Assembly (NCBI GenBank): GCA_964461135.1 | Contig: CAYWTB010000052.1 | Location: forward strand, 1 to 31,279 | Reading direction: 5' to 3' | DNA length: 31,279 nucleotides | Origin: RQOF01 sp964461135 | GTDB taxonomy: Bacteria; Calditrichota; Calditrichia; RBG-13-44-9 | In this document: positions 16,754-25,504 of the stretch, piece after piece | How the letters are laid out: the number at the start of each line of letters is the position of its first letter | Numbering within the stretch: the first letter of the stretch is position 1 | Translations under genes and position numbers: made by a program | Notes under the pieces: generated by a model | Told to the model about the DNA's origin: nothing | The model's database searches: none | The model's input: only the letters and a program-made list of their open reading frames with translations

Positions 16754-19420
16754 TCAGAATTTAAAGTTATAAGTTATAGAAGGAACAAATGAAAACAGCG
16801 CCAGCCTTATCGGCAGGGATTCATCATTCCTGAAGAGAAGTGCGTAGGTATTTCTTCTCCCATATGCATTATAAAGCGAGAGATTCCAGGTATGCCCCCT
16901 TCGGGTTGTGTAAGTAATACTGATATCCAGCCGGTGATAAGCCGGTAAGCGGTATGCATTGCGGTCGGTATAGAGATCAACAGTCTTTCCGGCAATCTGA
17001 TATTTACCATAAGGAATGGTCACGGCATTTCCGGTACAATAAACCCAATTTGCGGCAAAGGTCCATTTCGGATTAATTTTATACATTCCCACCACCGAAA
17101 AATCATGAGTCCTGTCAAATTTAGGTGGGAAAGGCCTGCCTTCATTAATTTCAGCAAATTTTCGGGAAGCTTTTGCCAGGGAATAGCCTGTCCACCCGGT
17201 TAGTTTTCCCAGCTTCTTTTTGAGAAGAAATTCAATGCCATATGCTTTACCGCTGCCAAAAACCAGATCGGACTCAAAAAATGTGCTTACAAATATGTTG
17301 GCCCCATTTTTAAAATCCACCAGATTCTGCATATCTTTGTAAAAAACCTCAGCAGAAAATTCCCAGGCATCATTGACCGGATTCCTAAAATAACCAAGGG
17401 AAACCTGGTCGGCCAGCTGTGGTTTGATCCTGCTACTACTGGATTGCCAGACATCCAGAGGAGTTCCCGAGGTTGAATTTGAAATCTGATGAATGTATTG
17501 ATAGTTCCGGGCATATCCTATCTTTACCGAGCTGGTTTCATTCAAGGAGAAATTAATCGTAAGGCGAGGTTCCGCACCATGGTAAGTGACCTGTTCATTC
17601 CTATGAAAATCAATTAAGGGAGGATCATCAATATTGGAAAAATCAAATGTATCTTTAACCCTCTCCGCCGGAAAATAAGAATAGCGCAGCCCGTAATTTA
17701 GAAAAAGCCACCTGGTTACCTTTAATTCATGAGCCGCATAAAATGAAATGTTGCGGGCCTTTCGTTTACCCACAGTGAGATTAAAGGCGGATTCTCCACC
17801 GGTAACCAGCTTGCCGGGTAAGAAACTGTAAAAAATATACTGTAAACCAAAGTCAAAGGTATTTCTGGCATTCAGAAAATACTGGAAATCCTCTGCAAGA
17901 GTAATTGCATTGATATTATTCTCCAATTCTACGCTCCCCTCCTCAGGAGGATCTTCGGGTGGTTCAACTTTTACCCCATATTTAAAATTGCTGAATATCA
18001 GGGAGGAATTCAAAAACAGTTTATCTTTAAATATATGATTCCATCGGATAGTGGCGGTCTTATTTCCCCAGGAATTTCTGAAGACACCTGAATACGCCAA
18101 AACATCCTGCCCGAAATAACCGGAAATAAAGAGCCGGTCAATTTGACTAAGCTGGTAATTAGTCTTTATATTAAAGTCATAAAAATACAGTGATGAATTT
18201 TTTACCTCATTATTTCCCAAAATTCGGGTAAACATATCGGCATAGGTTCGTCTACCGGAAATTATATACGAACTTTTATCCTTTACAATAGGTCCCTCCA
18301 ATGTCAGACGGGAAAAGATGGTACCGACACCTCCGTTACCCTTGAATTCTTTCTGATTTCCTTCGTTCATCTGAATATCAAGTACTGAAGATAATTTTCC
18401 CCCGTACCTGGGAGGTGCCGGACCTTTGATTAATTTTACATTTTTGATGGCGTCCGAGTTAAATACCGAGAAAAAACCGAAAAAATGGAAGGCATTATAA
18501 ACCGATGCTTCATCCAACAGCACAAGGTTCTGATCTGAATTGCCACCTCTGACATTAAATCCGGAATCCCCTTCCCGGGTCATGGTTACACCGGGCAGCA
18601 GATGCAGGGTCTTCAGGATATCCTGTTCGCCGAGGAAGGCTGGCATGTCACTTAATTTTTTGGGAGTCAGCTTAATGGTTCCGATTTCGGTGGATTTAAC
18701 AATGTTTTCCTCAGCACTGGCTATAACGATAATAGTATCCCCCGTTAACGCATTATTCTTCAATTCAATATTCTGCCTGATATCCTGATCGAGAAGAATA
18801 TCCGTCTTTTTTGTTTCATAGCCGATATAACTGTAAAACATGGTATAACGACCGGCTGGTAAAGTCAGAGAATAGAAACCATAAACATTCGAGGTGCAAC
18901 CCGCGCGGATTCTCTCCAGATAAATATTTGTCCCGATCAGCATTTCGCCCGTTTCCGCGTCACTTACAAATCCGCTGATAGTATAATTTTTAGAGACTCT
19001 GTTCTTTTGCGAACCTATCAGGACGATTTGTCCGCCGGAAGAAACCATAAATTCTATATTAGTGTCCTTCAGAATCTGCTGTAACACCATAATGGCTGGA
19101 ACATCCTGTAAGTCAACTGACACAATATGATCCGGAGGAATAATTCTTTCACGATAATTCAGATAAAACCGGGTTTTTTCCACAAAGACCTGTAATGCTT
19201 CCGGCAACGGGATATTTTCACATTTAAATGAAATAGTCTTGAGTAAAAATTCGGGGACCGGCGTACCATTCGCATCCGTAATTACCCTGCTCTGGGCAAA
19301 CAGAAAAAGATTGAGGGAGAGTATTATTATCAGTATACGGCAGATAATTCCCGTTATAATTCCTTTGACAACTGTGACCGGCTCTTCTTTTTGCTGAATT
19401 TTATATCTGCTGTGTTTCAT
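16754..19420 (-). CDS. TonB-dependent receptor with N-terminal STN signalling domain
   Basis: An 888-residue outer-membrane receptor. The signal peptide has a long basic start (core about residues 24-43, ending LFLFAQS). An STN domain follows (about 61-138, from SFKCENIPLPEALQVF to GGQIVLIG), then a carboxypeptidase-regulatory-like beta domain (146-221, YTISGFVSDAETGE), the plug (about 253-363, with GFNVRGGNSDQNLVLLDE), and a 22-strand-type barrel ending SITYNFKF. STN domains contact FecR-like anti-sigma factors, so this receptor probably reports ligand binding to the FecR and sigma factor encoded upstream. The substrate is not evident. Start is uncertain: the frame extends to a TTG at 19501 that overlaps the upstream stop, with ATG codons at 19438 and 19420. 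I chose 19420 for its signal peptide; none has a good ribosome binding site. Confidence 0.9.
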   Translation of the reverse strand: MKHSRYKIQQKEEPVTVVKGIITGIICRILIIILSLNLFLFAQSRVITDANGTPVPEFLLKTISFKCENIPLPEALQVFVEKTRFYLNYRERIIPPDHIVSVDLQDVPAIMVLQQILKDTNIEFMVSSGGQIVLIGSQKNRVSKNYTISGFVSDAETGEMLIGTNIYLERIRAGCTSNVYGFYSLTLPAGRYTMFYSYIGYETKKTDILLDQDIRQNIELKNNALTGDTIIVIASAEENIVKSTEIGTIKLTPKKLSDMPAFLGEQDILKTLHLLPGVTMTREGDSGFNVRGGNSDQNLVLLDEASVYNAFHFFGFFSVFNSDAIKNVKLIKGPAPPRYGGKLSSVLDIQMNEGNQKEFKGNGGVGTIFSRLTLEGPIVKDKSSYIISGRRTYADMFTRILGNNEVKNSSLYFYDFNIKTNYQLSQIDRLFISGYFGQDVLAYSGVFRNSWGNKTATIRWNHIFKDKLFLNSSLIFSNFKYGVKVEPPEDPPEEGSVELENNINAITLAEDFQYFLNARNTFDFGLQYIFYSFLPGKLVTGGESAFNLTVGKRKARNISFYAAHELKVTRWLFLNYGLRYSYFPAERVKDTFDFSNIDDPPLIDFHRNEQVTYHGAEPRLTINFSLNETSSVKIGYARNYQYIHQISNSTSGTPLDVWQSSSSRIKPQLADQVSLGYFRNPVNDAWEFSAEVFYKDMQNLVDFKNGANIFVSTFFESDLVFGSGKAYGIEFLLKKKLGKLTGWTGYSLAKASRKFAEINEGRPFPPKFDRTHDFSVVGMYKINPKWTFAANWVYCTGNAVTIPYGKYQIAGKTVDLYTDRNAYRLPAYHRLDISITYTTRRGHTWNLSLYNAYGRRNTYALLFRNDESLPIRLALFSFVPSITYNFKF

Positions 19421-19490
19421 GATTATGTAATATCTCATAATTTTATAGTTGACCCGGCGTATCGGGAATACTAAACGCGATCCGGAAACC

Positions 19491-20174
19491 TCATTTACCA
19501 AGAGGAATGGTTATACCCGAAATTATTCTCCATCCTTTAGTTCTGATCTGATCCTGGTGGTCAATGGGAAGTTGCATTAATTCGGAATCTCCGATGTTAT
19601 ACTCCAGATTTCCCTGCTTGAGCAGGTTTGTAATCCCATAATTAAAGCGCATTTCCAGGAAAAATGAGTAATCTGCCGACTGAAATTCCATGCCGGCGCC
19701 CCACTCCATTCCCGGTTCCCACCTTCTGGTAATCTCCATTATGTCCCAATTCACTGTGAAAAGACCAGCGTCTGCCTCGAGTTCCGAACTGATAATATAT
19801 CCAATCGTGGGTCCGGCTAATACATAAGGTTGTATTCTATCCCCCACCGACGTTTTCAGAAATGTAGATAATTGCAGGATAGAGAATATGAGATTAATAT
19901 CATAATCCGTATCTCCCGCTTTCAACACTCCACTCTTTTTTAAATAGACCGGTTCAATTTGCAGTGAAATATTCGGATCAAAATGTTTTCCAAGGATCAT
20001 ACCGAATATAAATTCGGGCCGCGAGTCGACACTGTAATCAACTTCCCGAATACTAATGTCAATATCAGTAAAATTAAGGCCACCGGCAGCTCCGGCATAA
20101 AAAGTCTGTGCAAGGACCGGACTGTTGAAACCGGTATAAATCAGAAATACTATCAAAAAGATAATTCGCTTCAT
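19491..20174 (-). CDS. Small outer-membrane beta-barrel protein (PorT-like)
   Basis: A 227-residue protein with a signal peptide (MKRIIFLIVFLIYTG, ending VLAQ), then alternating amphipathic strands: FYAGAAGGLNFTD, FIFGMILGKHF, PYVLAGPTIGYII, EWGAGMEFQ, and a final strand IISGITIPLGK. This fits the outer-membrane protein beta-barrel families common in Bacteroidota, with about eight strands. It lies 23 bp after FecR and before the TonB receptor, so it belongs to the same operon. It may be an accessory barrel of the receptor or a stabiliser; the family gives no precise role. ATG at 20174 is preferred to TTG at 20189, since the signal peptide then begins with MKR. Confidence 0.82.
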   Translation of the reverse strand: MKRIIFLIVFLIYTGFNSPVLAQTFYAGAAGGLNFTDIDISIREVDYSVDSRPEFIFGMILGKHFDPNISLQIEPVYLKKSGVLKAGDTDYDINLIFSILQLSTFLKTSVGDRIQPYVLAGPTIGYIISSELEADAGLFTVNWDIMEITRRWEPGMEWGAGMEFQSADYSFFLEMRFNYGITNLLKQGNLEYNIGDSELMQLPIDHQDQIRTKGWRIISGITIPLGK

Positions 20175-20197
20175 TATAAGTTTCCCCAAAAAATTGA

Positions 20198-21241
20198 TTA
20201 GCTCTGTTCGTTTCTGGAAAACAGTATTTTTTTACCATCCTGTTTATATTGGAAATTATTAATCAGGGCGATAACCTCCAGAATTTCTTCAACAGGTTTG
20301 TCTTCAAGGAAAATGGTTACCCGCCGGTCAGCGGCAGATGCATCGGGAAGTTTAAATTTCAAACCATACCACCGCTCCAGCTGATCCAGCACTTCCCGCA
20401 GGGGGGCACTTTGGAAATACATTTGCCGTTGACGCCAGGACAGGTACCTGTTGATATCGGTATTATACGGCGGAAGGGGACTTCCATTATCAGGCAGGAT
20501 GCTTACCTGGTTTTTGGAAATGATTACTCCTTCCTGGCGACTGGAATGCCCACCGGAGGTTAAGGCAACCCTTCCTTCCACAACCGCCACTGTAGTCTGA
20601 TTAGATCTCGACCAGGTGCGAACATTAAAAGTTGTCCCCAGAACGGTAATGACAGCTTCATTGGCATGAACAATAAAAGGTTTTTTTGAATCGGGAAAGA
20701 CCTCAAATAGTCCTTCACCGTCCAGAAAAACTTCCCGGGTATTGCCTGTAAATTCATCCGGATATCTTAAGATGCTTCCGGCATCAAGAGTAATCCGGCT
20801 TCCGTCGTTAAGCGTAATTTGCTCAACCTGGCCTTCCGGTACCCGAATTTTGTTCATGACCGGGGAATTAGGGATTTTAACCAATAGAAAGGGGGTTATA
20901 ATTGCCAACAGCAATACGGCGGCTACGCGCAAAATTATTGAAAGTGAATGACCGGATCTCTCCGTTGCAGTGTTTTTCTGGCTGTTAAACAGATGAAAAT
21001 TTCCTGCCCTTTCGTCTTTAATGCCGGCTTTCTGTCTTATATTGATCCAAGCCTGTTCTGTATCCGGCCTCGGCAGAGGTTTAGCAGGAACATTCCAGAT
21101 TGACCGGATTTGCTCAAAGTGTTCCCTGTTTTCTTCACCAGCATTCAACCAGCGGTTCAGAATTATCTGATCATCATGAGTGGAGTTTCCATCCAGATAC
21201 CGCAAGATTAATTCCCATTCAATATCACGATTCATTACCAT
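20198..21241 (-). CDS. FecR-type anti-sigma factor
   Basis: A 347-residue inner-membrane protein. The cytosolic N-terminus (1-100) has the DUF4880-like helices that hold the sigma factor (LRYLDGNSTHDDQIILNRWL, WINIRQK). One membrane helix follows (about 101-123), then the periplasmic FecR domain (133-225, with VPEGQVEQITLNDGSRI and VFLDGEGLFEV) and a C-terminal DUF4974/STN-like domain (about 275-345, RVTIFLEDKPVEEILEVI). The family holds its ECF sigma factor inactive until the partner TonB receptor signals through the periplasm. The cognate sigma gene lies upstream on the same strand but 419 bp away, wider than usual. The STN-like end here and the STN domain of the receptor are both present, so the signalling chain looks intact. 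Confidence 0.93.
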   Translation of the reverse strand: MVMNRDIEWELILRYLDGNSTHDDQIILNRWLNAGEENREHFEQIRSIWNVPAKPLPRPDTEQAWINIRQKAGIKDERAGNFHLFNSQKNTATERSGHSLSIILRVAAVLLLAIITPFLLVKIPNSPVMNKIRVPEGQVEQITLNDGSRITLDAGSILRYPDEFTGNTREVFLDGEGLFEVFPDSKKPFIVHANEAVITVLGTTFNVRTWSRSNQTTVAVVEGRVALTSGGHSSRQEGVIISKNQVSILPDNGSPLPPYNTDINRYLSWRQRQMYFQSAPLREVLDQLERWYGLKFKLPDASAADRRVTIFLEDKPVEEILEVIALINNFQYKQDGKKILFSRNEQS

Positions 21242-21660
21242 TCTTTCTCTTTAAAAACGTTCTCTCATTCTTTATTTTTAATTCTACTATCTATATGACA
21301 CTTCAAATTTATTTTTGGGTGACAGCAGATAGAAAAAGATCCGGTATTAAAAGAACTTTAAGCAGTCCACAAGCAAATTTGGATTGAAATCAAGATCAAC
21401 GGTTATCAGTTTACGTGGCTGCAAGAATTCTGCAATGTCTGGATTCGCATAACCTTTTGCGTATTTTAAGTATCATCCTGCCGTTTGCAGGTCAGGACCA
21501 GAAAAATCTGGCAAAAAAGCTGAAGAAAACCTTGCCGGAAAATATTTTATAGCATTGAATCAAACGGGTAGGCATAAAAAATTCTTGACTGGCCGGTAAT
21601 CTTAATATTACTGCTCTACAATCCCAAAATCTGACAGCAGGGCCGGCCATTTCATCATTA
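21242..21660. other. Gap between sigma factor and FecR genes
   Basis: Sigma and FecR genes usually lie close together, so 419 bases without a clear gene is unusual. A plus-strand frame of 45 codons (21415-21552, GTG start) would give a product with LPFAGQDQKNLAKKLKKTL, fairly protein-like, but it has no ribosome binding site or ATG. The stretch may hold a second promoter for the FecR operon, an antisense transcript or a decayed gene. I see no heptamers. Confidence 0.4.
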
Positions 21661-22227
21661 TTATAGCATACAGGTTTTCAAATAAGTCAGGCGGGTCAGC
21701 AGGGTTTTAAGGGCACGTTTCATTTGTGTTTTTACCGTATTGATGGAAATATTAAGGATCCCCGCAATCTCCTGGTAATTCAGACCATCATATCGTTTCA
21801 TCAGATAAATGAGGCGGCATTGCCTGGGAAGTTTGTCAATGGCCTGGTGGACAGCGGTGATCATTTCCTTTTCGATGACTTGTTCTTCCGGCGTAGTCAT
21901 GAATTCGATAAAGCCATCTGTATACTCTTCACTGAATTGCAGTTTTTTTTCTCTTCGGATATAGTTCAGGGCATTGTTTTTTACCGAAACGTACAGATAG
22001 GATTTCAGACTGGAAGTTATCTGCAGTTCATTCCGGTTTATCCATAATCTGACAAACACGTCCTGTACAAGATCTTCTGCCTTCTGAGCGTCGCTGACAA
22101 ACCGACCTGCAAATTGATATAAGGGCTGGTAATATTTATTAAAAATAAATGAAAATGCCGGGACATTTCCCTGGCGGGCTTTAGTCCAGCAATCACGGTC
22201 AATCTGATCATTTCTGTTCTGATACAT
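21661..22227 (-). CDS. ECF RNA polymerase sigma factor, FecI-like
   Basis: A 188-residue sigma-70 factor. Region 2 is FIFNKYYQPLYQFAGRFV followed by AEDLVQDVFVRLW (about 50-63), which contacts core polymerase and the -10 box. Region 4 is IDKLPRQCRLIYLMKRYDG with the helix-turn-helix YQEIAGILNISINTVKTQM (about 152-170) for the -35 box. The length and the RLIYLM...YDGLNYQEIA pattern fit the sigma-70 family expanded in Bacteroidota, which pairs with FecR-like anti-sigma factors. It most likely drives the FecR, barrel, TonB receptor and DUF4249 genes downstream. The ATG has no ribosome binding site. A palindromic sequence 27-62 bases upstream may regulate it. Confidence 0.93.
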   Translation of the reverse strand: MYQNRNDQIDRDCWTKARQGNVPAFSFIFNKYYQPLYQFAGRFVSDAQKAEDLVQDVFVRLWINRNELQITSSLKSYLYVSVKNNALNYIRREKKLQFSEEYTDGFIEFMTTPEEQVIEKEMITAVHQAIDKLPRQCRLIYLMKRYDGLNYQEIAGILNISINTVKTQMKRALKTLLTRLTYLKTCML

Positions 22228-22253
22228 GTTGCAAATAATAGAACTTTTAAAAT

Positions 22254-22289
22254 AACCGTTATATATTAATAATACAATTATTACCGGTT
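22254..22289. promoter_or_regulatory. Candidate operator upstream of the sigma factor gene
   Basis: AACCG (22254-22258) faces CGGTT (22285-22289). Inside is the perfect pair TAATAAT (22267-22273) and ATTATTA (22277-22283) with a three-base loop. It lies 27-62 bases before the sigma factor start, where a promoter or repressor site would be. It could instead be a hairpin in the leader. Confidence 0.35.
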
Positions 22290-22492
22290 TATTTCATATC
22301 TTTTTATATTTTTTGCATGAAATTGCATACGTAGGGGCTTCCAGAAATGTTACCTGATTTTAAACATATAAGATTCGAAGGGGATATTAAAGAGGTATCC
22401 GTCAGATCTGAAATGTTCAAATTTTCATGACTTAAATATTTTACAGACAATGTGGGAAGTCGGTGAATCATAAAATACTCCCCATCTCAATG

Positions 22493-23158
22493 CTAGAATC
22501 GAAATCCCAATCCGGTTCCGAAATTGATCGGATCGAGCTTTAAAGAGACAATCTTTGTTCCATTTTCTTCGATGTCAGTTCTCATCCGATTCCATTTGAT
22601 ATCAATATTAAACACGATGTACGAAGCCAGATCAAAATCCGCACCTAACTGCAGGGCGGGCCCCAGACTGGGTGTTAAATCTTTATTGTCCAGTACTCCG
22701 CTCTTTTCCCAGCATAGGGTAAAGTTGCCACCAATTCCTATATATGGATGAATTCCTCCCCTTACAGGCGGATGGTACTCGATGATCAAATTTATGGGAA
22801 GCAATTCAATTGATTCGAGATTGGTAACCACCCTGGCATTATCCGTTACGTCAACCTCGCGGGATTCGGTTTTAACGTTGACTTCGGCGACCAGGATAGA
22901 GCTGAATTGCCACCTGATTACAGTTTCCATGGTAAACGCACTATAAACCTTATAATTTTTCGGATCAGAGTGGTCCGATGAACCGGTGATAATCACACGA
23001 TTGAGATATGTCCATTGGTGAATTGAATTGTTAGCATCTTGGGCATATAATGCTGCAGTTGAAACAAAGAGGACTGCAAACCACAACGCCAGGATGAGAC
23101 TAAATCCGATTGTCTTTGGGTGGTTGGATAGTTGGGAATTTCGCTTATTTTTTCTCAA
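22493..23158 (-). CDS. OmpW-like outer-membrane barrel protein
   Basis: A barrel protein of 221 residues from the chosen start (241 from the longest frame). After a basic N-terminus and one hydrophobic helix (IGFSLILALWFAVLFVSTAALYAQ) come strands typical of the OmpW family: ELLPINLIIEYHPP, PYIGIGGNFTL with C/W in the loop, LGPALQLGADFDLASYIVFNIDIKWNRM, and a C-terminal strand NFGTGLGFRF ending in phenylalanine, as barrel assembly requires. OmpW proteins form eight-stranded channels for small hydrophobic molecules. There is no ATG near the start. TTG at 23158 follows AAAAGGG at a fair distance; TTG at 23218 begins the longer frame. Divergent from the plus-strand transport operon. Regulation is not evident. 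Confidence 0.8.
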   Translation of the reverse strand: MRKNKRNSQLSNHPKTIGFSLILALWFAVLFVSTAALYAQDANNSIHQWTYLNRVIITGSSDHSDPKNYKVYSAFTMETVIRWQFSSILVAEVNVKTESREVDVTDNARVVTNLESIELLPINLIIEYHPPVRGGIHPYIGIGGNFTLCWEKSGVLDNKDLTPSLGPALQLGADFDLASYIVFNIDIKWNRMRTDIEENGTKIVSLKLDPINFGTGLGFRF

Positions 23159-23491
23159 ATTAATTTCCCTTTTTTTGACCTTATTTATACGATTTCTACG
23201 CTGTGTTATAGATACCAAATGATTTTAAATTAAAAAAGAGGAAAGCAGATAAGCAATTGATTTTGATGGCAAAATTAGCCAACAGTTACCAAGTCAGCAA
23301 CTGCAGAAAAATTTAAACAAATATTTAAATAACAATTGATTTTTCTTCTTGATTCCTGTGCAAGATATATATTCTTTACCAACTATGAAAAATGGAACAT
23401 AAATCATAAATTTTCATCCTGAGCATATGCTGTGAATGACCAAACTTTTTTTATGGTATTTTAAACGAAAAGATCCCAAATGAGGCCTGAT
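23159..23491. promoter_or_regulatory. Divergent promoter region
   Basis: The gap between the minus-strand OmpW-like gene and the plus-strand transport operon must hold promoters for both. CAATTGATTTT occurs twice in direct orientation (23254-23264 and 23333-23343). TTCTTG (23346-23351) and TATATT (23368-23373), 16 bases apart, could be a plus-strand promoter of ordinary type, but such pairs arise easily in AT-rich DNA. Confidence 0.35.
23482..23485 (+). promoter_or_regulatory. Ribosome binding site that sets the start at 23492
   Basis: GAGG lies six bases before ATG at 23492. The ATG at 23480, 12 bases upstream in the same frame, has no such site. Confidence 0.55.
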
Positions 23492-24643
23492 ATGCGGGAT
23501 GGAATTCCGAATTTTATTTTCCTGATACTGGGTATCCTGTACCTGCAGCAGCCGCTAATGACCCAAACTGTGAATTTCCATGGACAGGCATCCGGCTGGA
23601 TCCTTAGCAATCCGGAGCACTCCCTTGTTTCCCAACTGGGAATCCGCTATATTCCCGATCTCTTTCTCGACAGACAGCTATTCAGGGATCACCATGCAGA
23701 TGCTGAGATTTCACTCAACAGCTACGGAATGCTTTCCATCGACGATTGGAAAAAAATGGATTCCCAGGGAAAAATAAAACTCTATCGGTTGTGGGGAAGA
23801 TTCTCCGCAGACCAGTTCGAAATCCGTGCCGGATTGCAGAAGATTAACTTCGGCTCGGCGGTATTGCTACGGCCGCTCATGTGGTTCGACCGCATTGACC
23901 CGCGCGACCCGCTGCAATTGACCGATGGGGTTTACGCCCTACTGGCGCGTTACTATTTTCTGAACAATGCCAATATCTGGTTGTGGGGGCTGTATGGCAA
24001 CGATGACTTAAAAGGATTGGAAATCTTTCCCACGTTAAAAAACACTGTTGAATTCGGCGGGCGTTTTCAAATGCCGGTTCCCGGGGGAGAAGCGGCCCTG
24101 ACTTATCATCACCGGCAGGGTGTATTGAAAAACGAAACAGTACAATCGTCACGCTATCTGAATTACCGGTTTCCGGAAGACCGCTTTGCATTTGACGGGA
24201 AGTGGGATGTGGGTGTTGGGCTGTGGATCGAAGCCGTACTTATTCACCTCCAAATCCCCGTTGATGACTTGAAATACCAGAGACTCTGGACAATTGGTGC
24301 GGATTACACTTTTGGAATCGGTAATGGATTGAACGCTGTTTTTGAACAGTTCACCAGTGAGTCGGCCGATAGAATTTTGGGCGGCGGCAGCCAAACCCGC
24401 TTCTCCGCCCTTTCGCTGAATTATCCCCTGGGTCTGGTGGATCGTCTTTCGGCAATTATTTATTACGACTGGGAAAATCATGACTGGTACCGGTTGCTCA
24501 ACTGGAATCGCCAGTATGACAACTGGAGTTTCTACCTGCTCGCTTTCTGGAATCCGCAGACTATCCAGCTCTACCAAACCACCGCCGGTAATAATCCTTT
24601 TGCCGGCAAGGGTGTTCAATTATTGGTGGTATTTAATCATTAA
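23492..24643 (+). CDS. Outer-membrane beta-barrel protein of the ABC operon
   Basis: A 383-residue protein with a signal peptide (MRDGIPNFIFLILG, ending MTQT), then a barrel pattern rich in aromatic and alternating residues from start to end: QASGWILS, RLWGRFSADQFEIRAGLQKINFG, LWIEAVLIHLQIP, LWTIGADYTFGIG, DRLSAIIYYDW, and a last strand VQLLVVFNH. The RAGLQKINFG.A.LLRPL.WFDRIDPRDP.Q segment (about 110-140) resembles outer-membrane proteins encoded beside LolD-like ABC genes. Those matches suggest it is the outer-membrane end of the export system encoded downstream, but no assay-based role is known to me. The next gene starts 75 bases on, so co-transcription is likely. Confidence 0.75.
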   Translation: MRDGIPNFIFLILGILYLQQPLMTQTVNFHGQASGWILSNPEHSLVSQLGIRYIPDLFLDRQLFRDHHADAEISLNSYGMLSIDDWKKMDSQGKIKLYRLWGRFSADQFEIRAGLQKINFGSAVLLRPLMWFDRIDPRDPLQLTDGVYALLARYYFLNNANIWLWGLYGNDDLKGLEIFPTLKNTVEFGGRFQMPVPGGEAALTYHHRQGVLKNETVQSSRYLNYRFPEDRFAFDGKWDVGVGLWIEAVLIHLQIPVDDLKYQRLWTIGADYTFGIGNGLNAVFEQFTSESADRILGGGSQTRFSALSLNYPLGLVDRLSAIIYYDWENHDWYRLLNWNRQYDNWSFYLLAFWNPQTIQLYQTTAGNNPFAGKGVQLLVVFNH

Positions 24644-24718
24644 AGGAAAAATTCTCTAAAGTATTAGCATGATCACAGATGTGCAGAATAAATTCTTCTT
24701 GGTAAACAGAGGTGAACG

Positions 24719-25423
24719 ATGCAGAACTCATACTTGATTAAAACCGATAAGCTGGTCAAAATTTATCCCATGGGATTGACATCCCTGATGGCGCTGGACA
24801 ATATTACCCTTGCCTGGTCAAAAGGCGAATTTGCCGGTCTGGTGGGACCCAGCGGTTCCGGCAAAACCACCCTGCTGAACATTATTGGCTCCCTCGATGT
24901 GCCCACCAGTGGCAGTGCAGAAGTGCTGGGTGAAAAAATCGAGACGTTAAGTCATAAAAAAGCCGCCCGTCTGAGAAACGAGCACATCGGCTTTATTTTC
25001 CAGACATTTAACCTGCTGCCGGTTTATACGGTTTTTGAGAATGTGGAATTCCCGCTCCTTTTGCAGGAAATGCCCACTCCCCAACGAAAAAAGGCGGTGA
25101 TGGATTCCCTGGAATGGGTCGGGCTGGCAGGCCGTGCCCAATCTAAACCGGCACAGCTCTCCGGGGGAGAAAGCCAGCGGGTGGCCATTGCCCGTGCCAT
25201 TGTCAAAAAACCGGAAATCGTTCTGGCGGACGAACCCACTGCCAACCTTGATGCCGAGAATTCCCATCACATTATGAAAACTATGGTTCAACTGAATCAA
25301 GAACTTGGTACCACTTTCATTTTCTCCACCCACGATGAAAAGGTGATGAAATATCTCCGGCGCAAAATATCCCTGGTTGACGGACGGGTGCGGAAAGATG
25401 AAACTAGTGAGAAGGTGAATTGA
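24719..25423 (+). CDS. ABC transporter ATPase, LolD/MacB type
   Basis: A 234-residue nucleotide-binding subunit with all motifs: Walker A GPSGSGKT (43-50), Q-loop FQTFNLLP (94-101, Q95), signature LSGGE (147-151), Walker B IVLADE (167-172), D-loop ANLD, and switch H205 in STHDE. The YPMGLTSLMALDNITLAW start and short length place it in the MacB/LolD subgroup, whose permeases use one long periplasmic domain and work by mechanotransmission, not by carrying substrate through the membrane. The two FtsX-type permeases downstream are its partners. ATG preceded by AGAGGTGA at good distance. The gene after it on the same strand is the inserted S23-type cassette. Confidence 0.95.
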   Translation: MQNSYLIKTDKLVKIYPMGLTSLMALDNITLAWSKGEFAGLVGPSGSGKTTLLNIIGSLDVPTSGSAEVLGEKIETLSHKKAARLRNEHIGFIFQTFNLLPVYTVFENVEFPLLLQEMPTPQRKKAVMDSLEWVGLAGRAQSKPAQLSGGESQRVAIARAIVKKPEIVLADEPTANLDAENSHHIMKTMVQLNQELGTTFIFSTHDEKVMKYLRRKISLVDGRVRKDETSEKVN

Positions 25424-25430
25424 GATTTAA

Positions 25431-25466
25431 CGGAGACCGGAGACCGCAGACCGCAGACCGGAAATC
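25431..25466 (+). repeat. Left heptamer arm of the S23 cassette
   Basis: Four units in a row (GAGACCG twice, then CAGACCG twice, 25433-25460), then GAAATCG (25461-25467), which keeps the period. The repeats begin ten bases after the ATPase stop codon. Confidence 0.8.
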
Positions 25467-25504
25467 GAAAGGATGAAAGAGAATAATCGGGTGCTGATCA
25501 TTTT

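Noticed and set aside
19492..19501. TTG at 19501 or ATG at 19494 as start of the TonB receptor
   Set aside because: ATG at 19494 is out of frame and meets a stop after seven codons. TTG at 19501 would add residues before the signal peptide with no ribosome binding site.
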